Positions 55,174-64,000 of a stretch of DNA of 64,000 nt are shown one piece after another. The position numbers and the translations under genes were made by a program. Where the stretch lies: assembly GCA_003586115.2 (NCBI GenBank), contig QVOM02000112.1, positions 106,604,701 to 106,668,700 of the forward strand. The letters are read 5' to 3'. Below the pieces are notes generated by a model that did no database searches, had not been told where the DNA came from, and saw only the letters and a list, made by a program, of their open reading frames with translations. The first letter of the stretch is position 1, and every line of letters begins with the position of its first letter. This stretch comes from Salvator merianae (Eukaryota > Chordata > Lepidosauria > Squamata > Teiidae).

Positions 55174-58100
55174 TAGAATCATAGAATCATAGAATCATAG
55201 AGTTGGAAGGGACCTCCAGGGTCATCGAGTCCAACCCCCTGCTCAATGCAGGATTCACTACACCATCCTAGACAGATATCTGTCCAGCCTTTCCTTGAAG
55301 ATCTCCAGTGAAGGAGAGTCCACCACCTCCTGTGGTAACCTGTTCCAGTGACTGATTGCCCTTACAGTCAGAAATTTTTTCCTAATATCTAGCCTGTATC
55401 TACTCCCTTGAAGTTTCATCCCATTGTTTCTAGTCCTTCCTTCTTGTGCAACTGAGAATAGGGCCAATCCTTCTGCACTGTGACAGCCCTTGAGATATTT
55501 GAAAACAGCTATCATATCTCCTCTCAGTCTTCTCTTCTGCAGGCTATACATTCCTAGGTCCTTTAACCGTTCCTTGTAGGACATGGTTTGCAGACCGCTC
55601 ACCATTTTGGTCGCCCTTCTCTGAACTTGTTCCAGTTTGTCAATGTCCCTTTTAAACTGGGGCGCCCAGAACTGGACACAATACTCCAGATGAGGTCTGA
55701 CCAAGGAAGAGTAAAGTGGGACAATTACGTCTCGTGATCTAGACTCTATACTCCTCTTGATACAGCCCAGGATGGTGTTTGCCTTTTTTGCAGCTGCGTC
55801 ACACTGTTGACTCATGTTTAATCTATGATCTACTAGTACACCCAGATCCTTTTCACATGTGCTGCTGCTCAGCGAGATTCCTCCCATTCTGTACTGGATA
55901 TTGTCATTTTTCTTACCTAGATGTAAAACTTTGCATTTCTCCCTGTTAAATGTCATTCTGTTAGTTTCTACCCACTGTTCAAGCTTGTCCAAATCCTTTT
56001 GAATTCTCTCCTTCTCCTCCCTAGTGTTAGCAACCCCCCCTAGCTTTGTGTCATCTGCAAATTTGATCAGCATCCCCTCAACACCTTCATCCAGATCGTT
56101 TATAAAAATGTTGAACAGCAATGGGCCCAAGACGGAGCCTTGCGGTACCCCACTCGAGACAGTCTTCCAATCGGATGTGAAGCCATTTATGAGCACTCTT
56201 TGAGTACGATCACTAAGCCAGTTATGAATCCACCTAACAGTTGTCCTGTCAATCCCATATTTGATCATTTTTTCAATAAGTATAGTATGAGACACCTTGT
56301 CAAATGCTTTGCTAAAGTCAAGATATACTATGTCCACAGCCTTTCCTTGATCGATCCATCCACTAATTTTGTCATAAAAGGAAATAAGATTAGTCTGGCA
56401 TGACTTGTTTGTTACAAATCCATGTTGGCTTTGGTTAATTACTGCATTCCCATCCAAGTGCTCCCATATGTGCTGTTTAATGATTTGTTCAAATATCTTG
56501 CCTGGTATTGAAGTCAGGCTCACAGGCCTGTAGTTGCCTGGGTCAGCCTTCTTTCCTTTTTTAAAGATAGGTACAACATTCGCCCTTCTCCAATCTTCTG
56601 GGACTTCTCCTGTTTTCCATGAGTTCTCAAATATCACAGAGAGTGGTTCAGCAATTATATCAGATAATTCCTTCAGCACCCTAGGATGTAATTCATCTGG
56701 ACCTGGAGACTTGAATTCATTTAAGTTTGCTAAGTGTTCCCTCACCTTCTCCTTGTCCATACAGAGCCTTGATTCTCTTATTCCCTCAACAGCACAGTGA
56801 AGGCCAACTGATGTTTCCTTTCCTTTCTGAGAGAAAACAGATGCAAAATAGGAGTTCAGAAGTTCTGCCTTCTGAATGTCGTTTTTGACCAAATCACCCT
56901 TCTCATCCTGTAAAGGTCCTATAGCTTCTTTGACTTTTCTTTTGCTTCTGACATACCCCCAAAACCCTTTTTTATTGTTTTTGGCCTCTCTTGCAATCCT
57001 CAATTCATTTTTAGCTTTAGCCTTTCTGACACTTATCCTGCAGTTCCTGCAGATTGCATTATATTCTTCTTTTGATATGTCCCCCTCTTTCCATTTTTTA
57101 AACATTTCTTTTTTTCTTTTTAGCAAGTGATTAAGTTCAGGGTTCATCCACCCTGGTCTCTTTAGATGCTTGCCATTCTTTCTTCTTTTAGGAATCGTTA
57201 AAGATTGTGCCTCTAGAATCTCCTTTCTCAAAATTTCCCATCCTTCCTGGACATTTCTGTCCTTTAAGACATCCAGCCAATGGATCCTTCCTACCCTCCT
57301 TCTGAGTCCATCAAAATCTGCTCCTCTGAAGTCTAACCTTGAAGTCTGAGTCCTCTCAGATCTTCCTCCCTTCGATATCCAAAACTCAATGATAGCATGG
57401 TCACTGCCACCCAGGGTCCCAGTCACCCTTACTTCCTCAACCATTTCCTCCCTGTTGGTAAGGATTAGGTCCAAGATAGCAGACCCCCTTGTTTTTTCCT
57501 CCATCCTTTGGAAAATGAAGTTATCTGCCAGAGAGGATAAGAATTTATTGGACCCGTGACTTTTGCCAGAGAGAGATTCCCAACAAATGTCCGGATAGTT
57601 AAAATCTCCCATAATCACTAGGTCGTGTTTTCCCGAGAGCTTGGCCATCTGATGTATAAATAGTTCATCCATATCTTCTGTTTGTCCAGGGGGTCTATAA
57701 TAAACTCCTACAACAGTATCCTTTGTGTTGCTCTCTCCTTGTATTTTCACCCAAACGGTTTCTACAGGGCTTCCATTATCTGAAAGATTAATTTCTGTGG
57801 TGGTATATACTTTCCTTACATACAATGCAACACCTCCTCCCCTTTTATTAAGCCTGTTTTTTTTAAATAAGTTGTATCCTTCTAGCTCTGCATTCCAATC
57901 ATGTGTATCATCCCACCAAGTTTCAGTTATGCCTATGACATCATATTTATTTTCCTGTGCTAGGATTTCCAGTTCTCCTTGTTTGTTTCCCATGCTTTGC
58001 GCATTGGTATAGAAACATTTTAGTTTGCGACCAATGTCTCTTACTGGCTTGACTCCTCTAGTTTCCTTCCAAACTGTTTGTCTTTGTTCCTTCCTTTCAT

Positions 58101-58200
58101 TTCTGGTAGCAAGTTTCTTATCTGTATTTATTAGCTGCTTATCTTTCTCTGGACTTTTACTTCCCTAGTAAGCAAGTATCCTGGGTTCTCGAGTTAAAGA
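55174..58200 (-). mobile_element. CR1 LINE with intact ORF2
   Basis: Minus-strand CR1 retrotransposon. The 3' end is complete: after the ORF2 stop at 55258 comes a short 3' UTR (reading GTTGGACTCGATGACCCTGG) and the ATTCTATG tail at 55174-55201. The 5' end is truncated near 58200, so ORF1 is absent. There L2 sequence in plus orientation begins. No target duplication is visible, as usual for CR1. Because the main frame is undamaged, it is the youngest LINE in the window. Confidence 0.95.
55258..58164 (-). CDS. CR1 ORF2 endonuclease/reverse transcriptase, intact frame
   Basis: This is a single-chain enzyme for target-primed reverse transcription. The first ATG (57991-57993) gives 911 residues, but that Met lies after the endonuclease start motif. 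The frame is open 57 more codons, without ATG, to a stop at 58165-58167, and those codons end in KCFYTNAQS with the expected Asn. Numbering from the Met, the APE-type endonuclease spans about 1-215 (TETWW, Glu24; GDFN, Asp130 and Asn132; SDH, Asp198 and His199). The reverse transcriptase spans about 435-700 (YLDFSKAFD, Asp559; GVPQGSVLGPLLF; FADD, Asp647 and Asp648). A C-terminal region follows (LEQVQRRATKMVSG, RRLRGDMIAVFKYLKG) up to HWNRLPQEVVDSPSLEIFKE. No stop or frameshift. Expression is doubtful, because the 5' end and ORF1 are missing. It is not a host gene. Confidence 0.95.
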   Translation of the reverse strand, partial: GSKSPEKDKQLINTDKKLATRNERKEQRQTVWKETRGVKPVRDIGRKLKCFYTNAQSMGNKQGELEILAQENKYDVIGITETWWDDTHDWNAELEGYNLFKKNRLNKRGGGVALYVRKVYTTTEINLSDNGSPVETVWVKIQGESNTKDTVVGVYYRPPGQTEDMDELFIHQMAKLSGKHDLVIMGDFNYPDICWESLSGKSHGSNKFLSSLADNFIFQRMEEKTRGSAILDLILTNREEMVEEVRVTGTLGGSDHAIIEFWISKGGRSERTQTSRLDFRGADFDGLRRRVGRIHWLDVLKDRNVQEGWEILRKEILEAQSLTIPKRRKNGKHLKRPGWMNPELNHLLKRKKEMFKKWKEGDISKEEYNAICRNCRISVRKAKAKNELRIAREAKNNKKGFWGYVRSKRKVKEAIGPLQDEKGDLVKNDIQKAELLNSYFASVFSQKGKETSVGLHCAVEGIRESRLCMDKEKVREHLANLNEFKSPGPDELHPRVLKELSDIIAEPLSVIFENSWKTGEVPEDWRRANVVPIFKKGKKADPGNYRPVSLTSIPGKIFEQIIKQHIWEHLDGNAVINQSQHGFVTNKSCQTNLISFYDKISGWIDQGKAVDIVYLDFSKAFDKVSHTILIEKMIKYGIDRTTVRWIHNWLSDRTQRVLINGFTSDWKTVSSGVPQGSVLGPLLFNIFINDLDEGVEGMLIKFADDTKLGGVANTREEKERIQKDLDKLEQWVETNRMTFNREKCKVLHLGKKNDNIQYRMGGISLSSSTCEKDLGVLVDHRLNMSQQCDAAAKKANTILGCIKRSIESRSRDVIVPLYSSLVRPHLEYCVQFWAPQFKRDIDKLEQVQRRATKMVSGLQTMSYKERLKDLGMYSLQKRRLRGDMIAVFKYLKGCHSAEGLALFSVAQEGRTRNNGMKLQGSRYRLDIRKKFLTVRAISHWNRLPQEVVDSPSLEIFKERLDRYLSRMV

Positions 58201-58900
58201 AGTTAAGTGATCACCTTCTCTTGACAGTGTTACTCTTCCCCAGAAAGAGTGGGTGTAGAATTTGGAAGTGACCTTGGATCCATGACTTTCACTTGACTCT
58301 CAGGCGGGAATGACTGGGAATGTCATCCCATCTACGTTTTATTAAATATCTGAAGCTCTTCCTTAATAGAGAACACCTCGTCCCAGTGACCCAGACTTTT
58401 GTGACATCCAAGTTGAATTACTGCCATGTGCTCTGTGTGGGGCCACCCTGAAGACAATCTGGAAGTTGAAACCAGGGCATAAAATTGCATCTGAGTGATT
58501 GTGGGAGTTTCCATCAGGGCCTACATTATACCAGTTCTTAAAAAGTTGCATTGGCTTCCCTTTCATTTCTGAATTCAACTCAGTGTATTAATGTTGATAT
58601 TTAAAGCCTATACAACCTCTTCCCATATAGACTTGCCAGACTATTGAGGAGGTTTATGGGATGGGACGTAGGAGGAGAACCTTCTCAGTAGTGGCCCCCA
58701 GGCTGCAGACCAATCTCCCCAAAGAGGTACATCAGGCATCGACATTAAGCACCTTCCAATGCTTAGTAAAAATATACTTGTTTAATCTGATCCCTGATGA
58801 TATTTTAGCTATTTTTTTACCTTTATTTTTATTGATATTATTTTAAATGTTGTATTAACTTTTCTTTGTAAACCACCCTGAAACTGCAATATTAGGGCAA
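58201..58900 (+). mobile_element. L2 LINE 3' fragment
   Basis: Plus-strand text runs through the end of L2 ORF2: GTGACCTTGGATCC near 58271, GTTGAATTACTGCCATGTGC (ELLPCA, for the LDYCNAL box), TTGCATTGGCTTCCCTTTC (LHWLPF), then VVAPRLQTNLPKEVHQASTL near 58691. It ends in the 3' UTR TTTGTAAACCACCCTGAAAC...GGGCAATATATAAG. It has frameshifts and stops, and abuts the truncated 5' end of the CR1. Confidence 0.85.
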
Positions 58901-59781
58901 TATATAAGTTAGTTAACTAGCTAACGAAAGTGAGGGTGCCTATGCACAGAGGCTGAGGTTGCTATCGTCCTTGCAAACCAGCTTCTGTGTCCAGGCAACA
59001 GTAACTCCATCTCACTGCAGATCCCACAAACAAGGTGAGAAGTCTGAAGGAGACAGGGACCCAGTTCACATCTTCAGAGTCAAAGACAACCTTCCTATAC
59101 CCCAGGGCAGGAGCATTAGATCCCAGTCACTTTGGCACAGGGATCAATGGAGATATGCCATATCAGATGTAAGAAAAGGGTGTTTCCAGCCACATAGTGG
59201 AGATGCACCCAAAGTTGTTGGCCTTTTTGTAGATCTAAATAATCAAACCAATTTTTTTTTTAAAAAAGCAAATTCTTCATGTATATATTTTTATATATAA
59301 TTTGCCTAACACAAGATTGATTGACTGATTGATTAATTTTCCACCATATATCTACCAGTTTTCAGGTGAGTTACATATTCTTTTAAAAAAATATCCAACA
59401 ATGCATTTTTTAAAAAAATTGTTAGCATTGTATAAGCGCCCATAAGAGTTTGCCCCTTTTGTTTATTCACAAATCTACACATTTTGTGTACATCCTTCCC
59501 TAAAATATGTAAAGATAAATGTATTTTCATTTCAGAACTGCATCACAATGAGATCGCACTTCTTTTTCATTACCCTGTCATTCCAGTCCAAGAAGTGGTC
59601 CTGTCTCTGATCATAGAATCCATGAAGACTGAAGTTCAAAAAAATCAAGATCACAAAATGTTAGCTGAGGCTGGACTATAAGAGCCCTCATCCAATCTTT
59701 CAAAAGAAGAGTTATGTTTTCACATTCAAATGGTTTTCATTTTTGAAAAGTTATCTTAATGGATGGATGGATGGAATCAAA
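58901..59781. other. unassigned; small simple repeats
   Basis: (GATT)n-like text is at 59314-59334 and (GGAT)n at 59760-59774. No gene is recognised. Confidence 0.35.
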
Positions 59782-60217
59782 GGCTGCATCCACACATAGT
59801 AAAATAAGTGGCTCAAAAGCAGCTGAGAAGTGGTAACGTCCATGTGCTAGTGCCTTAATCCTCATTAAAGGCCAGAAAAGGCACTTCCAAAGTGCATTGT
59901 CTGGCCTTTAATGTGCATTAGAAGTGGGTTGTAAACACTGCATGCTACCACCTCTAAGGCTGTGATCAGACACAAGAAAAAAAGGCATCTCTGAGGCAGC
60001 TCAAAGACCGCTTCAATGTGGGATTGTTCACATGTCAGTCAGCCCCTCCCCTTTCTCATGCATGTTCTATGCTAGAAAAGGTGGATTAGAGAAGACCTGG
60101 CAACCTGAGTGCCACACACTGTGTCTATGAAGCACCTCCAAGTCACCCCTTTTGTTATGTCTGAACACAGCCTAAATCGCTTTTGAACTGTCTTTTTCAA
60201 CTTGTGCCGATGCAGTC
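59782..60217. mobile_element. H6 MITE containing a nested H7 MITE
   Basis: The left end is GGCTGCATCCACACATAG and the right end GTGCCGATGCAGTC. The arms GCTCAAAAGCAGCTGAGAAG and ATCGCTTTTGAACTG mirror each other, with the family core GGCCTTTAATGTGCATTAGA in the middle. The right arm is separated from the rest by the H7 element at 59958-60172. Flanks AAA and ATA agree at 2 of 3. Confidence 0.75.
59958..60172. mobile_element. H7 MITE with TAA target duplication, nested
   Basis: The ends are GGCTGTGATCAGACACAAG and TTATGTCTGAACACAGCC, with TAA at 59955-59957 and 60173-60175, as for PIF/Harbinger. It inserted into the H6 MITE and so is younger. Non-coding. Confidence 0.82.
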
Positions 60218-60713
60218 ATAGAGTATCAGGTTTTGCAAAATGGTATCTTGCATATTTTTAAAACATTTGACACAGTCGCAGTCCTCCTTCATGCATATTG
60301 AGGTTGCTAAGTGGAATGCCTATCTTAGTTGCAGCCCGATGCGTTGACAGGCGATCCCACACACTCTCAGGATCTGAGAAAACCCAGAGGAGCACCTAAA
60401 AGCAAGTGGAGTTGAGGTGTGTGCTCAGCTTGCTCCTAGGTTTACTAGGGTTTCCATATAGCAAACTTGGCTCCAGGCAGGAGGGGTATGGCCGCCTCAA
60501 ATGTTTTCAAAAGCATTTAGGTCAGTATTTTGCACAACGCTAAAAGAGACTATTGGAATGCCCTTAGAAGAGCTAAGAGATATTAACTCAACAGCACCTC
60601 ACAACAAAAACCCTCACTTGGCTGCCTTTGGATGGATCTACGACTGCCTCTTGCTGTCCTCCACCAGAAGCGTTTGGCAATTGCGGGCTTACCTTCATGT
60701 CTGTGAAGCCCTT
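60218..60713. other. unassigned sequence
   Basis: No recognised feature. Confidence 0.3.
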
Positions 60714-60821
60714 CCGGAATAAGCTTGCTTGCAGCTACCGGAAGCTAGTAGGCCCGCTTCATTTTGTTATGTTTTGTGTGCTTGACTGGCTTCTGGTAGC
60801 TGCAAGTGAGCTCATTCCAGG
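60714..60821. repeat. foldback repeat, about 30-bp arms
   Basis: CCGGAATAAGCTTGCTTGCA with GCTACCGGAAGC on the left is mirrored by GCTTCTGGTAGCTGCAAGTG and AGCTCATTCCAGG on the right, around about 45 bp. It may be the core of a further MITE. No termini were identified. Confidence 0.75.
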
Positions 60822-61121
60822 AGGTAATAAGCATTATTGCGGGAAACACGGCATCATTGTCAGATTTATGGGCGACTGATTGACTAGCTCAGGACTATAT
60901 TGGGAATGCCATGATTACATCTGGTATTTTCTATATAGTGTTAGGAGAATTGTGGGATTGATCCCGTATCTGGAGGCACCCTTATTTACACCACGGGGGG
61001 GGGGGACCTGGACAAGATCCTTGTCCAGGACAGTCTGGAGAGCTCTGCCTATATATCATACAAATCTTAAACCTCAGACATGCATCTTTTGTGCAACTGA
61101 AGAAGTTGCATTAGGCTATGG
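60822..61121. other. unassigned; G run
   Basis: An 11-base G run is at 60995-61005. No gene is recognised. Confidence 0.3.
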
Positions 61122-61345
61122 GACATTATTATTGTTGTTGTTGTTTTATTGTTGTTATTTTGCGTTTTTATCCCAACTTATACCCAACGGTCTCAGGGCT
61201 GTTTACAGCAATAAAATCAGAATGTAAAACATACACACTAAAAACAGCAACAGCACCTGAAAGTGGGGAGGGGAAGCTTTTTCCTTGGTCAAAGGCAAGG
61301 GTAAATAGGTGCGTCTCCACTGCTCTCCTGAAGATCTAAAGCGAA
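61122..61345 (-). mobile_element. L2-type LINE 3' region
   Basis: It starts on plus with a (TTG)n/(TTA)n tail, then TTTTTATCCCAACTTATACC and GTCTCAGGGCTGTTTACAGC, the reverse complement of the conserved L2-type 3' end. The UTR text CTTGGTCAAAGGCAAGGGTA...GCGTCTCCACTGCTCTCCTG follows. It is related to the block at 44525. Confidence 0.65.
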
Positions 61346-62421
61346 GGTGCCTGACACACCTCAGACTGTATATTGGCGCCAAATGTGCAGATGGTTTTTT
61401 GATTAGCTCTTGCAAGCTTTATTCATGCAGCATCTCTAACAAAAACATTAGTCACCTCTACAAACCTAGCTGCGTTGGGACACAGACTGTACGCTCATTG
61501 GCTTTCCATCAGCAAGCACTATATTGGGAAAGTTCATCATATTGTGTTAACTGAAAGGGTTGATCCAAAAGCCAAGATGTCCCATTTGTTTTTTGACCTA
61601 GAATCCTGTCTCAGAGAACACAGCCAAGCACTCATCGATTTCTTCCTTTTTACAGCTTAGCATGGCACTTACACATAACAATAACGCCTTGTTAGTGGCA
61701 CTTTCTTTTTTTTCATTTCTCTTTTTGCAACATGGTCGTACTACAAGGTGACTGTGAATTAGAGCCACAATAAATAAACAATGAGGTCAGTTGGTTTGCG
61801 AAAGAGAAAGTTCATTTGCGAAAGCCTACCTTTTTCTGGATATAATGACATGTTTTGTTGCCGGGGGGAAAAAATGAAGAAAAGAAAAATACCACAAGTC
61901 TGGCTATTTACCTAACTGCTCAGCTGAAGGATAAATGTAACTGCCAAAGCAGCAGTGGAAGTACAAGAGAACTCTGCCTTATACTTAGACTATGAAAGGA
62001 GGGTGGCTATACAGGACTTGGCTGTCATGGCTTTTTGGTACCGTGTGACAAATCACCACTTATATTTCAGTGGCATGTATAATTCAGCCACTGAATTATA
62101 GCTGAATTATTTTCCTCAAGCCACGGAAAAGCCACAAATAATCTCTCACACTCGTGTGCCCTGGGATTTGGCAGGACCCTGTTTCTACTGCTGTGGTTTA
62201 TTGTTTCCCTTTGAATTCATGTAAGTCATGAATATTGGGGGGTGGGGGTTCAGTTACAAGGTGTGTTTACTGAATTCATGGCTGTGAAAAACAGAGAGTG
62301 AGAGAGACCGAAATTGCTTGGCAGGTATCCTGGCCTCCCAAGGCTTTAAATGTCAGGATTTCTGCTCCGCCTTTTGGCACATCTTTGTTTTTTCGGAGAG
62401 TAGAATAACAGGATTAGGTCT
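61346..62421. other. unassigned sequence
   Basis: No gene or recognised repeat. TATAATTCAGCCACTGAATTATA near 62078-62100 is a short palindrome. Confidence 0.35.
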
Positions 62422-62458
62422 GGGGGTGGGGTGGGGGTGGGGTGGGGTGGGGTGGGGG
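62422..62458 (+). repeat. G-rich tract, predicted G-quadruplex
   Basis: Seven runs of four or five G are separated by single T. This exceeds the usual four-run criterion (G3+ with short loops), and single-base loops favour a very stable parallel quadruplex. It may simply be a microsatellite of GGGGT units. No adjacent gene is seen. Confidence 0.9.
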
Positions 62459-63257
62459 AAGCCTTCTGAGCAGTTCTGAGAACTGTGGTTTAGCCCTTCT
62501 TTAATACGTAATAAAATAAAAAATTCTTCACATTCTGACCATGGATCAGAAGCATGCATCAGGTTTATGAGGAAACTTAGGAAAATCGAGTCCTACAGCC
62601 TGTCCTGTACCACTTTATTCGGCATGTGAGGGAATCACATTTTTAACAAGCCAGCCATCTAAAAGGCCGTTTGTATGTTCAAAACTGTTGGCAGGGCAAA
62701 AAGTTCCCCCAACATTCAACTCTTCTGAATGGGGAAGCATTCAAGCATGCAAACCAAGTTCCATCCTCTGACTAAAAGTGGTATGATCCAAGGCTTTACT
62801 GCTTGGCGTCCACTGCATCTACAAGCCGAGTTGTTGAATGAGCAACTGAGGTACATTTGTGCCTCTGGATCAGATATACAGTTGATTCTATTACATGCAA
62901 AATTTAGACATCTTAGAAGTGCAAGGCTTTCTCTTTGGAAACCAGTGTCACAGGTACAACCTCCAAATGGGAAGTCAACCACCTCTACAGCAGCTAGCTT
63001 ACATAGATCCTAAAATGATTTTTGCTGTCTATTTAAACCCACCAAATTGCCCATGTAATATGTCATAAAGAAATCATGGTGCTACACAATGAATGTGTTC
63101 CTCTTAATTAGAGCTTTAAAAGTATGTCTCAGTATGCTTCTCCATTATACAATAAGGGCACCTTAAGTGAAGCCAGTTTTCACTAGTCCCAATGGAGACC
63201 AGCTGCCCTGATGGCCTGATTAAGGTGCTTTCACTATGTAGTAGTGACACAGCCAAA
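62459..63257. other. unassigned sequence
   Basis: No recognised feature. Confidence 0.3.
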
Positions 63258-63773
63258 GGTATTTTCACACTTACCACCATGGAATGTTCAACTGCAAACA
63301 TTCCATGGTGCTAATGACCATGCAGTGCGGACACAGCCCACAGTGCGTCACTGTAGCCCTTACCATCAGCATTTGCAGTGCGAATGCTGGTCTCCTTGCT
63401 TGATCCCTATCATGACAGTGGCCAGGAAGCATCTCGCTGCTCACATGGTGACCAGCAGCACCGTCTAGTGCACAGGCACAACCATATGATCACACACAGG
63501 TGTGATTGTGCAATTGCACAGGTGCAGTTGCAGTCGCTGAGTGCAGTGCAGTGCAACCATGCATTCACTCTCAGAAATGGATGTGAATGCACTTTACCGG
63601 GAGCTGACTATCAGCTCCCAGTAAAGCTGTGGAGCACTAATTTGTGTTCCATTACTAATTGGGATCAGGAGCAGCAATATGCAGCTCCCAGTCACGAGGG
63701 CCTCTGCAAAGTGCGGCAGCAGTTTGCTAGCTAGCGTCTCAGATGCTCACTAGTACAAAGTGCAAATAGGCCC
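63258..63773. mobile_element. H1 MITE with AAA target duplication
   Basis: The ends are GGTATTTTCACACTTACC and ACAAAGTGCAAATAGGCCC, with AAA at 63255-63257 and 63774-63776. Hairpins: CACCATGGAATGTT with AACATTCCATGGTG (63277-63311), ACCGGGAGCTGA...TCAGCTCCCAGT (63596-63624), GTGGAGCAC... pair (63630 onward), and GCTAGCGTC.../GATGCTCACTAG. Overlapping frames on both strands come from these arms. Confidence 0.85.
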
Positions 63774-64000
63774 AAAATTTCTGCTCACAAATGTGGGAAG
63801 AGGGATGATAGGATACTTCTGTTCCACCAACCCAGGGAGATGCTGAATTAATACCAACAGAAAATAAATTTGGGTTTGAGCAAGATACCTTGGTCTGAGA
63901 TGGGAAACCCATCCCACCCTGGGACAGGTTGTTGGTGCATGTGATAGGGCTGTCTGCATTCTGTACAGGACAGGCCCAAGGATCAGCTTTGAAAGCCAGA
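63774..64000. other. unassigned window end
   Basis: A GATGGG/CCCATC hairpin is near 63899-63914. Nothing else is recognised before the window ends. Confidence 0.3.

Noticed and set aside
1..64000. CRISPR arrays, bacterial operons, riboswitches, phage
   Set aside because: No regularly spaced direct repeats, no operon-like coding density. Repeat content is that of a vertebrate genome.

Overview
The window is non-coding vertebrate DNA, most probably from a squamate reptile (lizard or snake). Four things point there. (1) A CR1 LINE ends in the (ATTCTATG)n tail of amniote CR1. (2) Tails of a second CR1/L3-type LINE ending in ...TTCTTATGTTCTTA are scattered through the window, with several L2 pieces. 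(3) There are tRNA-derived SINEs whose 3' half resembles the Bov-B-tailed SINEs of squamates. (4) Short non-autonomous DNA transposons are very dense, and a Penelope-like element carries its usual terminal repeat. The species cannot be named. I recognise no host protein-coding exon, no rRNA and no functional tRNA gene. The only long reading frames belong to mobile elements.

Layout. 1-11 kb: hairpin-rich MITEs, CR1/L3-type LINE tails in both orientations, and a hAT MITE inserted in the terminal repeat of another MITE. 12.0-13.8 kb: a dead Tc1-like transposon (catalytic E changed to G, several stops) with a fragment of a different IS630/mariner-type element antisense at its 5' end, followed by a 76-bp gap at an AGGA microsatellite. 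15.6 kb: a small hAT foldback element inserted in a MITE. 16.9-18.7 kb: an L2 LINE split by a Penelope-like insertion. 19-32 kb: SINEs, many MITEs, and at 30.5 kb a CpG-rich hAT element carrying a 20-bp GC-rich minisatellite. 34.5-50 kb: more MITEs, including a 663-bp CpG-rich copy that imitates a CpG island, and a longer CR1/L3-type LINE tail. 55.2-58.2 kb: a CR1 element with an intact endonuclease/reverse transcriptase frame (968 codons including the part upstream of the first ATG). 58.2-64 kb: L2 remnants, nested MITEs and a strong G-quadruplex motif.

The most distinctive content is the MITE population. Most copies begin GGG/GGC and end CCC/GCC, have 3-bp target duplications (TTA, TAA, ATT, TTT, ATG, CAA, AAA, TTG, ATA, AAG), and are built as strings of short perfect hairpins. 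Between copies the two arms of a hairpin change together, so pairing is kept while sequence drifts. A second group has 8-bp duplications, as in hAT. Several insertions are nested and can be ordered in time from their target duplications. Family names used here (H1-H7, hAT-a/b/c) are labels for this report only.
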